Below, in pieces: positions 54,281-64,000 of a DNA stretch of 64,000 nt. Position numbers and translations under genes: made by a program. Every line of letters begins with the position of its first letter. Position 1 is the first letter of the stretch. The notes below the pieces were generated by a model. It did not search any database and was not told where the DNA came from. It worked only from the letters and a program-made list of their open reading frames with translations. This DNA is from Incurvaria masculella (Eukaryota > Arthropoda > Insecta > Lepidoptera > Incurvariidae), in contig OX335651.1 of NCBI GenBank assembly GCA_946894095.1, positions 9,012,501 through 9,076,500 of the forward strand. Direction: 5' to 3'.

Positions 54281-56715
54281 ATCACATTTTACCGGGATCC
54301 GCTCGGGTGAAAGTCCAAAGCGAAACCGACCCGAGTGGACTCGGGAACGTATATAACAAATTTTATAAACGTTGAATTTGTCACAGTATGTTTCATATCG
54401 GCTAGTGCTCGCAATTTCCGGTTGGTCTAACTCCTGTATCACCACGAACTTACGTAATTACACGACGTAATTGGTTGAAATAGAAATGAAAGCCTCCCGC
54501 AACCTGCGGAATCGATTAGCGTTGAATGTTGCGATAAGTCCACGCGAAAGCCTCGCCACCACAATGACTGTGTGGGTTCGTTTGTTTAGGGTGACTCGTT
54601 AAGGCAATACCTTGAAAACATCCTTTGTTACCCATGGTAAAATGCCATGAATGACACACTATTCACATTAGCTCGTAGGGTAGCACTATTAATTATTCTG
54701 TATCGTAGATTTGCATCTTCGGTATATATATTTATACGCAAACTTATTTGAAGTGAAGCATACCGGCCTAGAAAGCCATCTCACACCGAGGTACCCACGA
54801 AAGGAAGGAGAAATGGTACGATAAAGTAACCATATAATTGTATGGATGTCGCATGCCACATAGCCCAAACACCTCCCCTAACAACTTACACCTATCGTCC
54901 AATACGTCTGCGACTATGTTTACTTCTGGCATGTTGTTTATGCTGGGTTTCTTTTGTTTAAGTTTTAGAAAATTGGAGACAGCCGGCCTCATATTAATCG
55001 TGCTAGATGCCACATCTACTACATTTTTGATCTGAGGTACCCCGTATTACGTTTGCAATAAAATAGGTACAAAATACATAATAATCCGTCTAAACTATTA
55101 TTTACTATTTTTTGGGATTTTTAGTTTTAAAACGTTCAAATTCAAATTAATTTAATTGCAAATAGTTACAACAGAATATAGATTTCTAATTCCTGCTCTC
55201 TACTTACATCGTCAAAATTTACTGTATTATTAAATTATTACATTATATTATATTAAAATATTATCTTAAAATAATTACATTGTTCAAAATTCTCATTGAT
55301 ATTTATGGATAAAGTTATTATTGTCATATTTAGGTTATTTTTAAAAAAAAATAGAGATCATAAAAATTTTGTGTTAGGAGCCACTCGTGCAAATTAATTT
55401 TAAATTATTTTGTCATTTCTTTGATCTGTGATATATTTCGGTATTTTGTTGTAAATTATAGCACTGTTAAAGTGTAGGCACTTTTGATTTTTTTTTTATT
55501 ATGGATGTTATATTTTAGGTTATATTTTTGTCTGGTCCCATAGTTGTGAGTGGCATTATTGTACTCTTTTTTATTATGACGTGCAAATAGTGCCACTTTT
55601 TTAATATACACGTCATAGGTAGTTAGTATCTTAAGCGATAAAAATAATGGTTTGCAATGCACGTTCCAAGAAGATTTTGAATTCGTATAGCTTTTATTTG
55701 GATTTTCAAGACTTTGATGGCGTCGCCTGAGCATCCCAAAATTCTATTCCATAACTGAGTATTGAATAAAAGTAGCCAGAGTATGCATTAAGCAGTGCAT
55801 CCAGGGTACAGGACTTAGCTATCACTTTCAAACAGTAGCATGACTTTGACAATTTTTGGCAGACTTGGCAGACGTTACCTAAGAACTGAATTTGTTTAAT
55901 AAGAAACTATGTTGTTTAGGGTGGTGGGGCAGGTGGTCGAAGGGAAAGTAGACTTATTGAAAAAATATAGAAAATTTTACTAAAAGTAAATAGTCTTTCC
56001 TCATGAATTTTATGATATTGATCGAAAAGGTCATTATAAGGATCCATAATATCTTAAATGAAAGGCCAAAAAAGATAAAAACTATAACAAAAAAAAAATG
56101 GTAAGAACTAAAGTAAATACCGTGTACTAACACTAATCTGCAATATCCATGATTTTTAAACAAAGTATATTTATGACACACGACATCTATCATATGAGTA
56201 GTACCTAATCAGATGCAACGAATTGTATTCTGGCCAATGATATCAAAGGTGCTTCGTTATTCTTTTGTTATTTTGCGTTGTGTTTTAGTCAATTACACTT
56301 TATTTTACTGGACTTTTTTATTTGCATTATGGCTATTCAATATCAGGAACAGTTTGATTTTCTTGAAGCATATTTTATAAACCGCGTTAGTATTACATTA
56401 ACTTTACGATGCTATGAAGAAAGCTTTGGACGAAAGGTATCCAGAGAGACAAATCTAGTGTAGGGGGTTTCACAAGAATGGTGAAATCTTTTAAAAGTGA
56501 GAGAAGTTACAAGAAACGTATTCCCGGAGGGCCGGATGCAAATTTCCATGACACAGGGCCGGAAAAGGAAAACAAGAAATCTAATTAGGCATTTAGAACA
56601 TTGGGTATGTATGGTACTTCTTGTCGAGTTGACTGCGACCATCACATTTTCAGCCCGATCTCGCTTTCGCGTTTTATGGAACGGCTCAGCTAAGCTTCTG
56701 ATTTTATTTTTTTAT
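54281..56715. other. Unassigned AT-rich DNA
   Basis: A decayed RTE-like tail (CGGGATCCGCTCGGGTG) near 54293. The paired open frames around 54768-55035 have no recognisable domain. Nothing else supported. Confidence 0.45.
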
Positions 56716-57420
56716 TAGCTGCGGTACCCGGCTCTGCTCGGGTTAGTGTCGGCTAAATTATTTAATGGATAAAAATTATCCAAAATAGGGTCAAACTGGT
56801 CCAGGACAATGTATCCATCTACCAAATTTAATCAAGATCGTTTGATCCGAAATAGCATGATTTAATGAGAAACATCCAATAATTCCCATTTAGAGCTTCG
56901 TTGACATTTGGTCAAAAAGCATTTGCCGCCAGAACGTTCTGCACTTCCACTGCTACATTGCTTACCTAGTAAGTAAGTAACGTGTAACGTAGGTAAGTTT
57001 TGCGTGGACTCCAACCCACAGCCAGCCTCAACATCGAAAACGGTCACCCATCCCGAACCTAACTGCTCCCATAGATGCTATACGTTGATAAAATACGCAT
57101 ATCAATCATTTTGAGTAGAATCATGCTAGACGTAGGTACAATCCGCATCTAAATCGAGTAATTGGTTCTCAAGTAATGAGTATTTTATTCAAAAGTAAGC
57201 GCCGCCGCCCCCCCTCCCCCTTCAGCCGCCGCCCTCCCTCCGAGCCGTGCAGAGAATTTGCAGTTTGTATGACAGCCACATCTTAGCGTAAGCGGAACTG
57301 AATTATATTTAGCCTATCCTAATTTCCGGGTAGTTAATTATACGTGTACTAAGTTTCATCTAATTCGGATAATCGTTTAAGAGTTATGGTGGAACATACA
57401 TACATACATACATAAAGAAC
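56716..57420 (-). repeat. RTE-like LINE 3' region, inverted copy with 5S-like segment
   Basis: Read on the minus strand it starts at the TATGTATGTATGTATGTTCC microsatellite side, passes ACGCTAAGATGTGGCTGTCA, a C/G-rich stretch, CTCGATTTAGATGCGGATTG and a 5S-like GGTTCGGGATGGGTGACCG, and ends CGAGCAGAGCCGGGTACCGC. Same organisation as 21761-22350. Confidence 0.75.
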
Positions 57421-57463
57421 TGATTTCTAAAAATCGTCAATTTAGTTTTAGTATTGTAACGAC

Positions 57464-57655
57464 GACCGTTGGAGTAACCGTGTCCTACACTGGCGGCCGT
57501 GGACAGGAAAACGGAGTGTGGGAAGACCACCCGCCAGGTGGGACGACGACATCAAGTGCGTCGGCGGAAAGCAGTGGTTCCGTACCGCTGAGGGCCGGGA
57601 GGACTGGAGAAAAATTGGAGAGGCGTATGTCCAGCAGTGGACGCAAACACACTGA
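57464..57655 (+). pseudogene. LINE ORF2 C-terminal fragment
   Basis: An open frame to TGA 57653-57655 reads DRWSNRVLHWRPWTGKRSVG, RPPARWDDDIK, EDWRKIGEAYVQQW. This is the conserved end of a LINE protein (HWRPxTGKRSVGRPPxRWxDDI, WRxxGEAYVQQW). It ends 15 bp before a short LTR. Confidence 0.82.
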
Positions 57656-57670
57656 CTGACTGACTGACAT

Positions 57671-57805
57671 TGTAACAGGCCTTCCGCCTTTACACATTTT
57701 AAAAAGTGATATTTGAAAAGAGCGTCACTTAGCAACGGTTGTTAGAAGTGTGAAAAGATATAATAAAAATACTGTTTTGCTCAAGTCGAGTTTTCTTTCC
57801 TTACA
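57671..57805 (+). repeat. Short LTR (gypsy-like)
   Basis: 135 bp, TGTAACAGG to TTCCTTACA, with 5-bp inverted termini TGTAA/TTACA and an internal AATAAA. The tRNA primer-binding site directly downstream identifies it as a 5' LTR. No coding region follows, so it is a truncated element. Confidence 0.65.
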
Positions 57806-57807
57806 AG

Positions 57808-57833
57808 TGGTGGAGGCGCCGGGTATCGATCCC
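57808..57833 (+). other. tRNA primer-binding site of the LTR element
   Basis: TGGTGGAGGCGCCGGGTATC and the next bases (ending GATCCC) are complementary to a tRNA 3' end of the form ...GGCGCCTCCACCA, two bases after the LTR. Primer-binding sites of this kind start minus-strand DNA synthesis. Confidence 0.65.
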
Positions 57834-58059
57834 AGTACTTCTCGCACCGAATTTCATTGCATTCATTTGCATTAATTGCATTCATTGCAATTCATTACAG
57901 TATCATACATAAAGTCTACAAACGAAGTATCTTAGAAAACAAAGCAACTTACTCCATGAACACCATGGAGGTGAGTCACCTCCATGATGAACACCCCTTA
58001 CAGATTGATTATAAGTATATATGAAAAAGTGGTATGGGTGGCTGTGCTTGGCTCCCTGG
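57834..58059 (+). other. LTR element leader remnant
   Basis: Runs on from the primer-binding site as a leader with GCATTCATT repeats; no gag frame. Confidence 0.4.
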
Positions 58060-58290
58060 ACTACCTTAGCTTAACACGGAACATGGAGAAAACGTAAAAA
58101 ATCACAGTCGACATTCCAAAAATAGGAACCAATCATCTAGATCCTATCTATAGGGTACTAAAAAATGGAATCAATTCCCTTCCGAGGTATTTCCCCCCTA
58201 GTACAACCCGGGTTCCTTTGAACGTGAAGAAGCACGTGGCCGTCGGCATTGTGTTCGCAGCCCCCCTGAAAGTTCGAAATCAATGTTTTT
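58060..58290 (+). pseudogene. LINE C-terminal remnant
   Basis: Shares ATTCCCTTCCGAGGTATTTC and GTGAAGAAGCACGTGGCCGT with the other LWNxLP-type remnants; frames broken. Confidence 0.55.
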
Positions 58291-59029
58291 AATGAAAAAT
58301 CGGTATGGATGGCTGTGCTGAGGACCAAAGGTGCTCAAAAAAACCAAATATTCGCCTCGCGAAATCACGCTCAGGGTGGCACCATGCCAGCGTATTTGCA
58401 GACTATCGCTGAGCTATCGAGCTTGTTCAAATTACGCTTGAATACTCCCAGATTATAGGCATGAGGAAAGGCACCCGCCTGCAGACAGTTACATACGAGG
58501 TTACATACCCTGGCGGTGCGGCAGAGAAATGAATTTGAAGCGTGGGAGTGGCAAAATAAGCTCATCAATCTGTGTAGGAGCAGCGTAGCCACGTTTGAGT
58601 AATAATACACTGACGGTACCGCCGGCCAGTCAGTTCGCTTACGAATTCGGGATGCGTAACATCTTACATGTGTTTGGAACTCCAGAACATCAGGTGGTTA
58701 CTAGGGTAAATTGACACACCGGGTTATCAGGCACGTGAATGATTAAAACCGATGTACCGTGGTAAATTTCAGTTTGCTTTTGCGAATAACACGCAGTTTG
58801 TCCGTTCGCATGGCATGAGCATGCATCTAAACGTCACATTTAATCACTCGCTTGCCTCACCCGGCGAGCTAAACTACCATGTGTATTACCCCTGTAAGCG
58901 AATTCGTTTAACTTAAATGTGCCCATAAAGCTCACGCATGTACTCTATGCCCATGACTCAGGGGCGTTTTTTGTATGCGCGAGGCGTTTGGTTGTAAGTT
59001 TGGCACTTACTGTAAGCGATATTATTGGC
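58291..59029. other. Unassigned
   Basis: Includes a stretch (58640-58880) sharing TTAATCACTCGCTTGCCT and nearby motifs with the 61418-61576 MITE; otherwise nothing recognised. Confidence 0.45.
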
Positions 59030-59440
59030 CGGCGCTACCGTTAGTTCATGTATTCATTATCACTTGTGGCTGCGCTGCCGCTAAACGGATGCATTTCGGT
59101 CGCCACTCCGCTTCTCGCTCTCTCGATGGCTGGAGCGGGGTAAGGGGTAAATAGATCAGAGTGAGCGGGGTAAAACTGGGTAAAGCGCGTTCAAGCGCGC
59201 TGGAGGAGGAGGGGGGGGGGGGGGGGGTGGTGGCGGGACGTAATGACTTCCTCACAATAAAAGCCCCATCGTCACTTTGTCGTAGGAAACACATTTGCTA
59301 TGATTATGTTCGCGTCCGAAGCGACGGCGAACGTCGCGACCCATTATCGCGGCTCGACGGCGACGCGGCGACGCGGCGACACGCAGCGACGTGAAGGGCG
59401 CCAGATCACAATTATTTGATATTTTCGTACCAAGGTGAGT
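59030..59440 (+). other. GC-rich island with poly-G tract and donor-like site
   Basis: The most GC-rich unique stretch of the window: a run of about 17 G near 59210-59227 and repeated CGACGCGG/CGGCGACG. A good splice-donor-like CAAGGTGAGT lies at 59431-59440. It could be a CpG-rich first exon on the plus strand, but no ORF or promoter motif confirms this. Confidence 0.3.
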
Positions 59441-59762
59441 CCCCGTCTGGGACTTATTTAGCGTTGGGATTTGGCGCTAGGTAACAGCTCATCTTTGATA
59501 AACACATTCCTATATGTTTCTACGAGTTAGATAGTAACAGATTAATTATACAAATAACTTATAGTGAAGTGCCATAATTACCATGGGAATATTACGTAAA
59601 AATATAACCAGTCCGTGGTTTTTTGTCCACCAATAGGTATCTTATCAATTATTTATAAATTCCTTTACTCATGCCTTATTTGAAAAATTTAAATTTAAAT
59701 TTGACCGTTGAAACTCCCGGCTCGAAACGGCACTGAAACTTGCATTGCACCTATTTATAAAT
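59441..59762. other. Unassigned
   Basis: Nothing recognised. Confidence 0.45.
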
Positions 59763-59926
59763 TTTTTTGCAACCTGACATGGATGGTTAATACCACACAA
59801 CTACCGTTAAGATATTGGCCCAATACACCACATTCCCGAAGGACCTTCCCTTAATGAGCACGTCTACATTGAACTAGATGGAAAACACGGACAATGTTTC
59901 ATTGCCGCTTCGACCATCTTTTCATC
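59763..59926 (-). repeat. tRNA-headed SINE, tail half (split)
   Basis: TTGCAACCTGACATGGATGG to CGCTTCGACCATCTTTTCATC on the plus strand, that is the tail and distal body of an inverted SINE. The other half is 60760-60993. Confidence 0.9.
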
Positions 59927-60759
59927 GGGGGAACGGCAGAACGTCTAATATGCAGATCGTATAATGTCATATTTTAACAACATTTTAAAACCATGCACAA
60001 CGTATAATCGGCAGATCGTATAATTGTATACGTAGTGCATGAAGAAGTTTAAAAAATAAAATTTCTTATTTCTCCATGCATAACGTATAATAGTCACAAC
60101 GTATAATATTATTTTCTTTATTTAACAAAAAAAGAAAACCATGCATATCATATAATCCAAAAACTTTTCATACGATAAGTGCCCTTATGAATATACTTTT
60201 AAAGCGTATACTCGCACGAGAATTTTCGACCGTCTCAATTAGCGTTGTAGCAAATTGTTACTCTTCAACAAATAACTATTCGTAGCAATTTCAGCCTTAA
60301 ATGTATCGTTATTAGGGCGCTTTATGCAGTGCTTCAGGGCATATTGTACGTTCTGCATGGTTTTCTTTTTTTGTGAATTAATGTTAGGAATATTATACGT
60401 TGTGACTATTAGACGTTCTGCATGATGCAAAGAGTTGATTTTATTTTTAAACTCATGCACAACGTATAACATTATACGTTGTGAATATTATACGATATGC
60501 ATGGTTTTAATTTTTTGGAAAAAAATACTATTATACGTTGTGAATATTTTACGTAGTGAATACGACTCAATTCATGTTAGGAATATTATACGTTGTGACT
60601 ATTAGACGTTCTGCATGATGCTAAGAGTTGATTTTATTTTTAAACTCATGCACAACGTATAACATTATACGTTGTGAATATTATACGATATGCATGGTTT
60701 TAATTTTTTGGAAAAAAATACTTATATACGTTGTGAATATTATACGTAGTGAATACGAC
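59927..60759. mobile_element. ACGTATAA-motif element inserted in a SINE
   Basis: 833 bp inserted into a SINE with a 10-bp duplication TCTTTTCATC (59917-59926 and 60760-60769). It is built largely from ACAACGTATAA/TTATACGTTGT motifs in both orientations (at least ten), often paired as CATGCACAACGTATAACATT, TATACGTTGTGAATATT. A 193-bp unit is tandemly repeated from 60383 and 60576. A non-repetitive island at 60240-60350 could encode on the minus strand KHCIKRPNNDTFKAEI, too short to assign. Confidence 0.85.
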
Positions 60760-60993
60760 TCTTTTCATCCAATGCGATGGTACCAACCCGGGCGGGCTTA
60801 AACCCTACCACCTAGTAGGGAAAGGGGACCTACAGTTTTACATGGATTCCGAACCATGGAGCGGCTCGCATTCGTGACGAAATACACTTATCTAACTCAG
60901 AAAGAGAAAGAAAGTGGTGCATGGCGGGGCGAGGAATTGAACCCAGACCTCTGGTACGCTAGGCCAGTCCCCGCGCCACTAGGCTACGAGCCG
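60760..60993 (-). repeat. tRNA-headed SINE, head half (split)
   Basis: Continues the SINE: CATCCAATGCGATGGTACCA, CCTACCACCTAGTAGGGAAA, spacer, and the complement of the head (GGCCAGTCCCCGCGCCACTA, GGCTACGAGCCG). Confidence 0.92.
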
Positions 60994-61417
60994 GACCTCT
61001 GCAGGAGCTGGGCTAATATGACGGTGGGTGTGATAATAGGCCCTCTATTTGTGGTTACATGAAACAAGGCGCCTGTTATTCACGTTTCGTCAAGAAAACC
61101 CCAAGAAGACTTATGTCGAATTATTTGTCTGACAGCGCATCTCGCAGCATCAAATCCTTCTCATTATTTATTTATTCATTCATTCTGCTCTTAATGTACG
61201 AGTTTGTTGTCCTTTTCACACCATTACTCAGCGTCGCTGGACAAATTTGCAAGGGAATCGTAGAAATAAAATATTTTATTTTTAAGTACCTATCCGTTAT
61301 GAATATATTACAATGAAATACAAATTCTTCGAGCACTCAGCTTTCTTTCTAGAAAAATAACTGGTGCCTACGCATTTGATATCCGACCAGGGGCGTCACC
61401 ATGGAAAATTCACACTA
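60994..61417. other. Unassigned
   Basis: A SINE-tail-like scrap (GGGCTAATATGACGGTGG) at 61010-61055; the rest is not recognised. Confidence 0.45.
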
Positions 61418-61576
61418 GTGAAGAGGCAAGTGAGTGATTGAATCTGACGTTTAATTGCATTTCGTGCCATGCTAACTGGTAAATTTAATGTCAATTGACT
61501 GAATAACTCGGTTGAGGGTTAGCATGGTACGAAATGCAACGAATAGTCTGATTTAATCACTCACTTGCCTGTTCAC
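61418..61576. mobile_element. Short MITE with inverted ends
   Basis: About 159 bp; AGGCAAGTGAGTGATTGAAT and GCATTTCGTGCCATGCTAAC of the left arm are complemented at the right (GTTAGCATGGTACGAAATGC, AATCACTCACTTGCCTG). Confidence 0.75.
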
Positions 61577-61848
61577 CAGGCGAGACAATTGAATGGTTTT
61601 CAGCTTTTCTGCAGTCAAATAATTTCACTAGAATTTAAAAATATATTAATGCCTATACGCTGTCGCTTTAATTAAAAACCTTTTATGTTGCGTTTACTTT
61701 TGCTTTTATTGGAAAATACTACTACTAGGCAATTACCGTTTAGCAATTAATTATGTTAATGAGAAAATATGTATGCTCGGGGCAAGAGGGGGCCGTCAGT
61801 CAGAGCCGCGAGCATGGAAGGGCGGGAGAAGCGATCGAAACTCATTCG

Positions 61849-62280
61849 TTTTGTATTATTTATTCATCATGCATATACAGTACACTGCACTCGGATTTGT
61901 CATATTTTAACATTGGCTAGTTCAGCAAATCAATACACAGCGAAGAAGAACTGGAAAGAAACTCCGCTGTTTATTTTTCAACGTCCACTTAATCTAAATT
62001 TACAAAAGTGTTTGTGTTTGTGTGGTTTTTTAACAAAAACACAGGTAAAACACTAAATTAACATGCATTCACAACAATTTACAATTCATGCCGTATGCAA
62101 CAGTTCATGACAAATATAACTTTATTTGCAAAGACTCTCCCCACCAACTAACATGTTGCCAATTGGAGCAGGCCAGTTCACACAAACAGCACCGGTTCAC
62201 GAGCATCACGCCGGGTACAGCCATTACCTCCCTCGACCATATTTTAATGAAAGAGATAATCCGAACCAAGCGTCACCGTA
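61849..62280 (-). repeat. Interspersed repeat E, copy 2
   Basis: Inverted match to 51208-51648 (GCACTCGGATTTGTCATATT, CATGTTGCCAATTGGAGCAG, GAGCATCACGCCGGGT), with a middle deletion and a replaced tail region. Confidence 0.75.
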
Positions 62281-62575
62281 GCTCCATTGACAAGAATCGC
62301 GTATGGCGGCAGCGTAGCCACGAGTTAGTCCAACACGAATAACTGTAGTTAATTCGCTTACGAATTCGGAACGCGAAACACAGGAACGTTTGTTGCACTA
62401 AATAGCGTCCTTAAGCGTAGTAAATACACAAAACCTAATTATAATAAAAAAAACAATATTTTCAAACAATTTCAAGTTGTCATCTATGTGGAATCCAGGT
62501 GTTAGCTCCGCTCCGGATAAGAGGAGATAAGAAACGTAGCACCACTGAAGGCATCATCAGCGAGTATTGCACATG
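62281..62575. other. Unassigned
   Basis: GGCAGCGTAGCCACG and AATTCGCTTACGAATTCGG recur near 58580-58660; nature unknown. Confidence 0.4.
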
Positions 62576-62880
62576 TTCTGACTTTCGGAACGCGTCTCAA
62601 GTTTATTTGCATACTGCCCTCAACCACAGGTACGATCTTCGTCAGCGGTGGAACACATCAAACTGACAGCTCCCTGTTGACCGCCGCCGGCACGGGTGCT
62701 CGCCTGATAAAGACTAAGAGTCTTATTCAGAGAGCACCTGTCAAAACTTAGTACGAGATTAGCACCGGACTAACTATACAAAACGCGGTTTAGTCCGTCG
62801 GATTAAAATTAATCCGCCCACTCTGAATAGGGCTGTAACGTTGATCGTCCATCGACACACCGGGACTAAGCCGTTCCTCA
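62576..62880 (+). repeat. Interspersed repeat D, copy 2, with nested MITE
   Basis: Matches 12831-13030 on both sides of a 112-bp insertion at 62721-62832. Confidence 0.7.
62721..62832 (+). mobile_element. Short MITE (TATTCAGAG termini), nested
   Basis: TCTTATTCAGAGAGCACCTG to GCCCACTCTGAATAGGG, inverted ends about 12 bp. It aligns inverted with 24529-24635 and interrupts repeat D. Confidence 0.75.
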
Positions 62881-62885
62881 AAAAA

Positions 62886-63278
62886 TGTTTTATGTAATTG
62901 GACACGGATAGCTAATACCAAGCCGACCGTCATGATATTAGCCTAACAAGCCATACGGGAACTAGGTGCCATGCCAGGTCCTTCCTTACATTGCTCGGCT
63001 ACATAGATTGAACTGAGTGGAAGACACAGACTTTTTTTTATCGTCGCTTTGCCCATCTGATTCATTGCGACGATACCAAAACGGGCGAGATTTACCTTAC
63101 AATCTAGAAAGTATCGAAGGGCACCTACAGTTTTACATAAAATCTGAAACACAGCCTTGAGACTGACCGTGTTTCGGTGGTCGAAAATGGTCACCCATCT
63201 AGAACCCGACCGCGCTCGGAGTCGCTTCACCCGGCTTATCGAACCGCATGGCGTCGCACCACTGGGCTACCGAGGCAC
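62886..63278 (-). repeat. 5S-headed SINE, full length, diverged
   Basis: On the minus strand: leader CCTCGGTAGCCCAGTGGTGC, a 5S-like segment (GGTCGGGTTCTAGATGGGTG), body (AAAACTGTAGGTGCCC), AGTTCAATCTATGTAGCCG and tail ATTAGCTATCCGTGTCC with A-run. Confidence 0.85.
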
Positions 63279-64000
63279 GTGTTTACCACGATAACATTAT
63301 GGTTTCTCTTATAATGGGTACGGTGCTGTGCGTATCGCATCTAGGGGAGGTATTATAACTGACCTGTTGCTCTAACTCACAGAATTCCCGGAGATTATTG
63401 TATGTTATTAATAAAAATGTACCTTTATGTAATGAATGAAACATCTACCTACTTACATCTAAATGTTCAAAACCAAACTTGGGGCAGATAAGTATTATTA
63501 GAGAACCACTATGGAGAACCACGCGCATTTTTATAACCTTTGGTGGTAATGCGTACGTAGGCAATGCAAGCGTGCAATTGCAGTAAATGCAATTGATGCA
63601 CGTTAGATAACTAAATTTTGACAAAATCGAAATTGTGCTGTCATTCTTATCTTTCGATTAAACAACATTGGAAGGGCCATTTATTGTGGAACTTATTTTA
63701 AGGTATTGGATAACCTTAACGCAGGGCACATTTCTGTGAAAATGTTGGCGGCGGCGCAGTATTCTTCACCTGCCTGTCAGTCGATTGCTAAACAGCGGTG
63801 GATATAATTGAGCCAAAAACATCAATATTTATAATTAGGTGCCTGTCTTACGATGCAAGCTTCAATTAATACAATTTTGATAATTCTCTACAGTTGGTAC
63901 AATATTATTTATTTATTATGGTGTGGCCATACTTATTCGGTGGTGTCGCTTCGGTTGATCTTGATTTGATTTGAGAATGACATATGTTTTCCTTTTTTTC
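63279..64000. other. Unassigned right edge
   Basis: No exon, RNA gene or classified repeat recognised. Confidence 0.45.

Noticed and set aside
54768..55035. Overlapping open frames on both strands
   Set aside because: No homology pattern recognised and both strands are open; insufficient to call a gene.

Overview
This 64 kb window is AT-rich, repeat-dense insect DNA, and the repeats point to a moth or butterfly (Lepidoptera). They include 5S-rRNA-headed and tRNA-headed SINEs with one shared body, the (GGAC)n-bearing element that starts near AAGTGCGAGTCGGACTCG, TTAA-flanked MITEs, and BEL/Pao, RTE-like and jockey-like retroelement debris. The species cannot be fixed from the sequence.

One cellular gene can be supported: a tachykinin-type neuropeptide receptor (rhodopsin-family GPCR) on the minus strand. 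Its exons match in splice phase although they are spread over 39 kb: 50757-50912 (DRY motif end, TM4), 33233-33292 (second extracellular loop), 18074-18224 (TM5 and third intracellular loop), 15762-15958 (TM6-TM7) and 11542-11675 or 11477-11675 (C-tail). The upstream exons (TM1-TM3) were not found and probably lie beyond the right edge. The introns (4.1, 2.1, 15 and 17.5 kb) hold nearly all the transposons.

Layout. 1-3265: 3' part of a broken BEL/Pao retrotransposon and its 3' LTR. 3.3-11 kb: unassigned AT-rich DNA with old LINE, SINE and MITE copies. 11.0-18.2 kb: the three 3'-most receptor exons; the C-tail exon is squeezed between two MITEs, and the TM5 exon is followed by four full and one partial degenerate tandem copies of itself. 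18-33 kb: intron with SINEs, RTE-like tails, a 15-bp-arm hairpin and a strict 44-bp satellite of 14 units. 33.3-50.8 kb: intron with four TTAA MITE copies, a 687-bp element with 26-bp perfect terminal inverted repeats, a LINE with a restriction-like endonuclease end, and a palindrome with 203-bp arms differing at one position. 51-64 kb: SINEs, a short gypsy-like LTR with primer-binding site, a GC-rich island, and an element made of ACGTATAA motifs inserted in a SINE.

The most notable points are the tandem duplication of a receptor exon, the young palindrome, the exchange of 5S and tRNA heads on a common SINE body, the MITE-bounded C-terminal exon, and several nested insertions with interpretable target sites. 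No intact transposase or polymerase gene is visible, so most mobile elements here are non-autonomous or dead.
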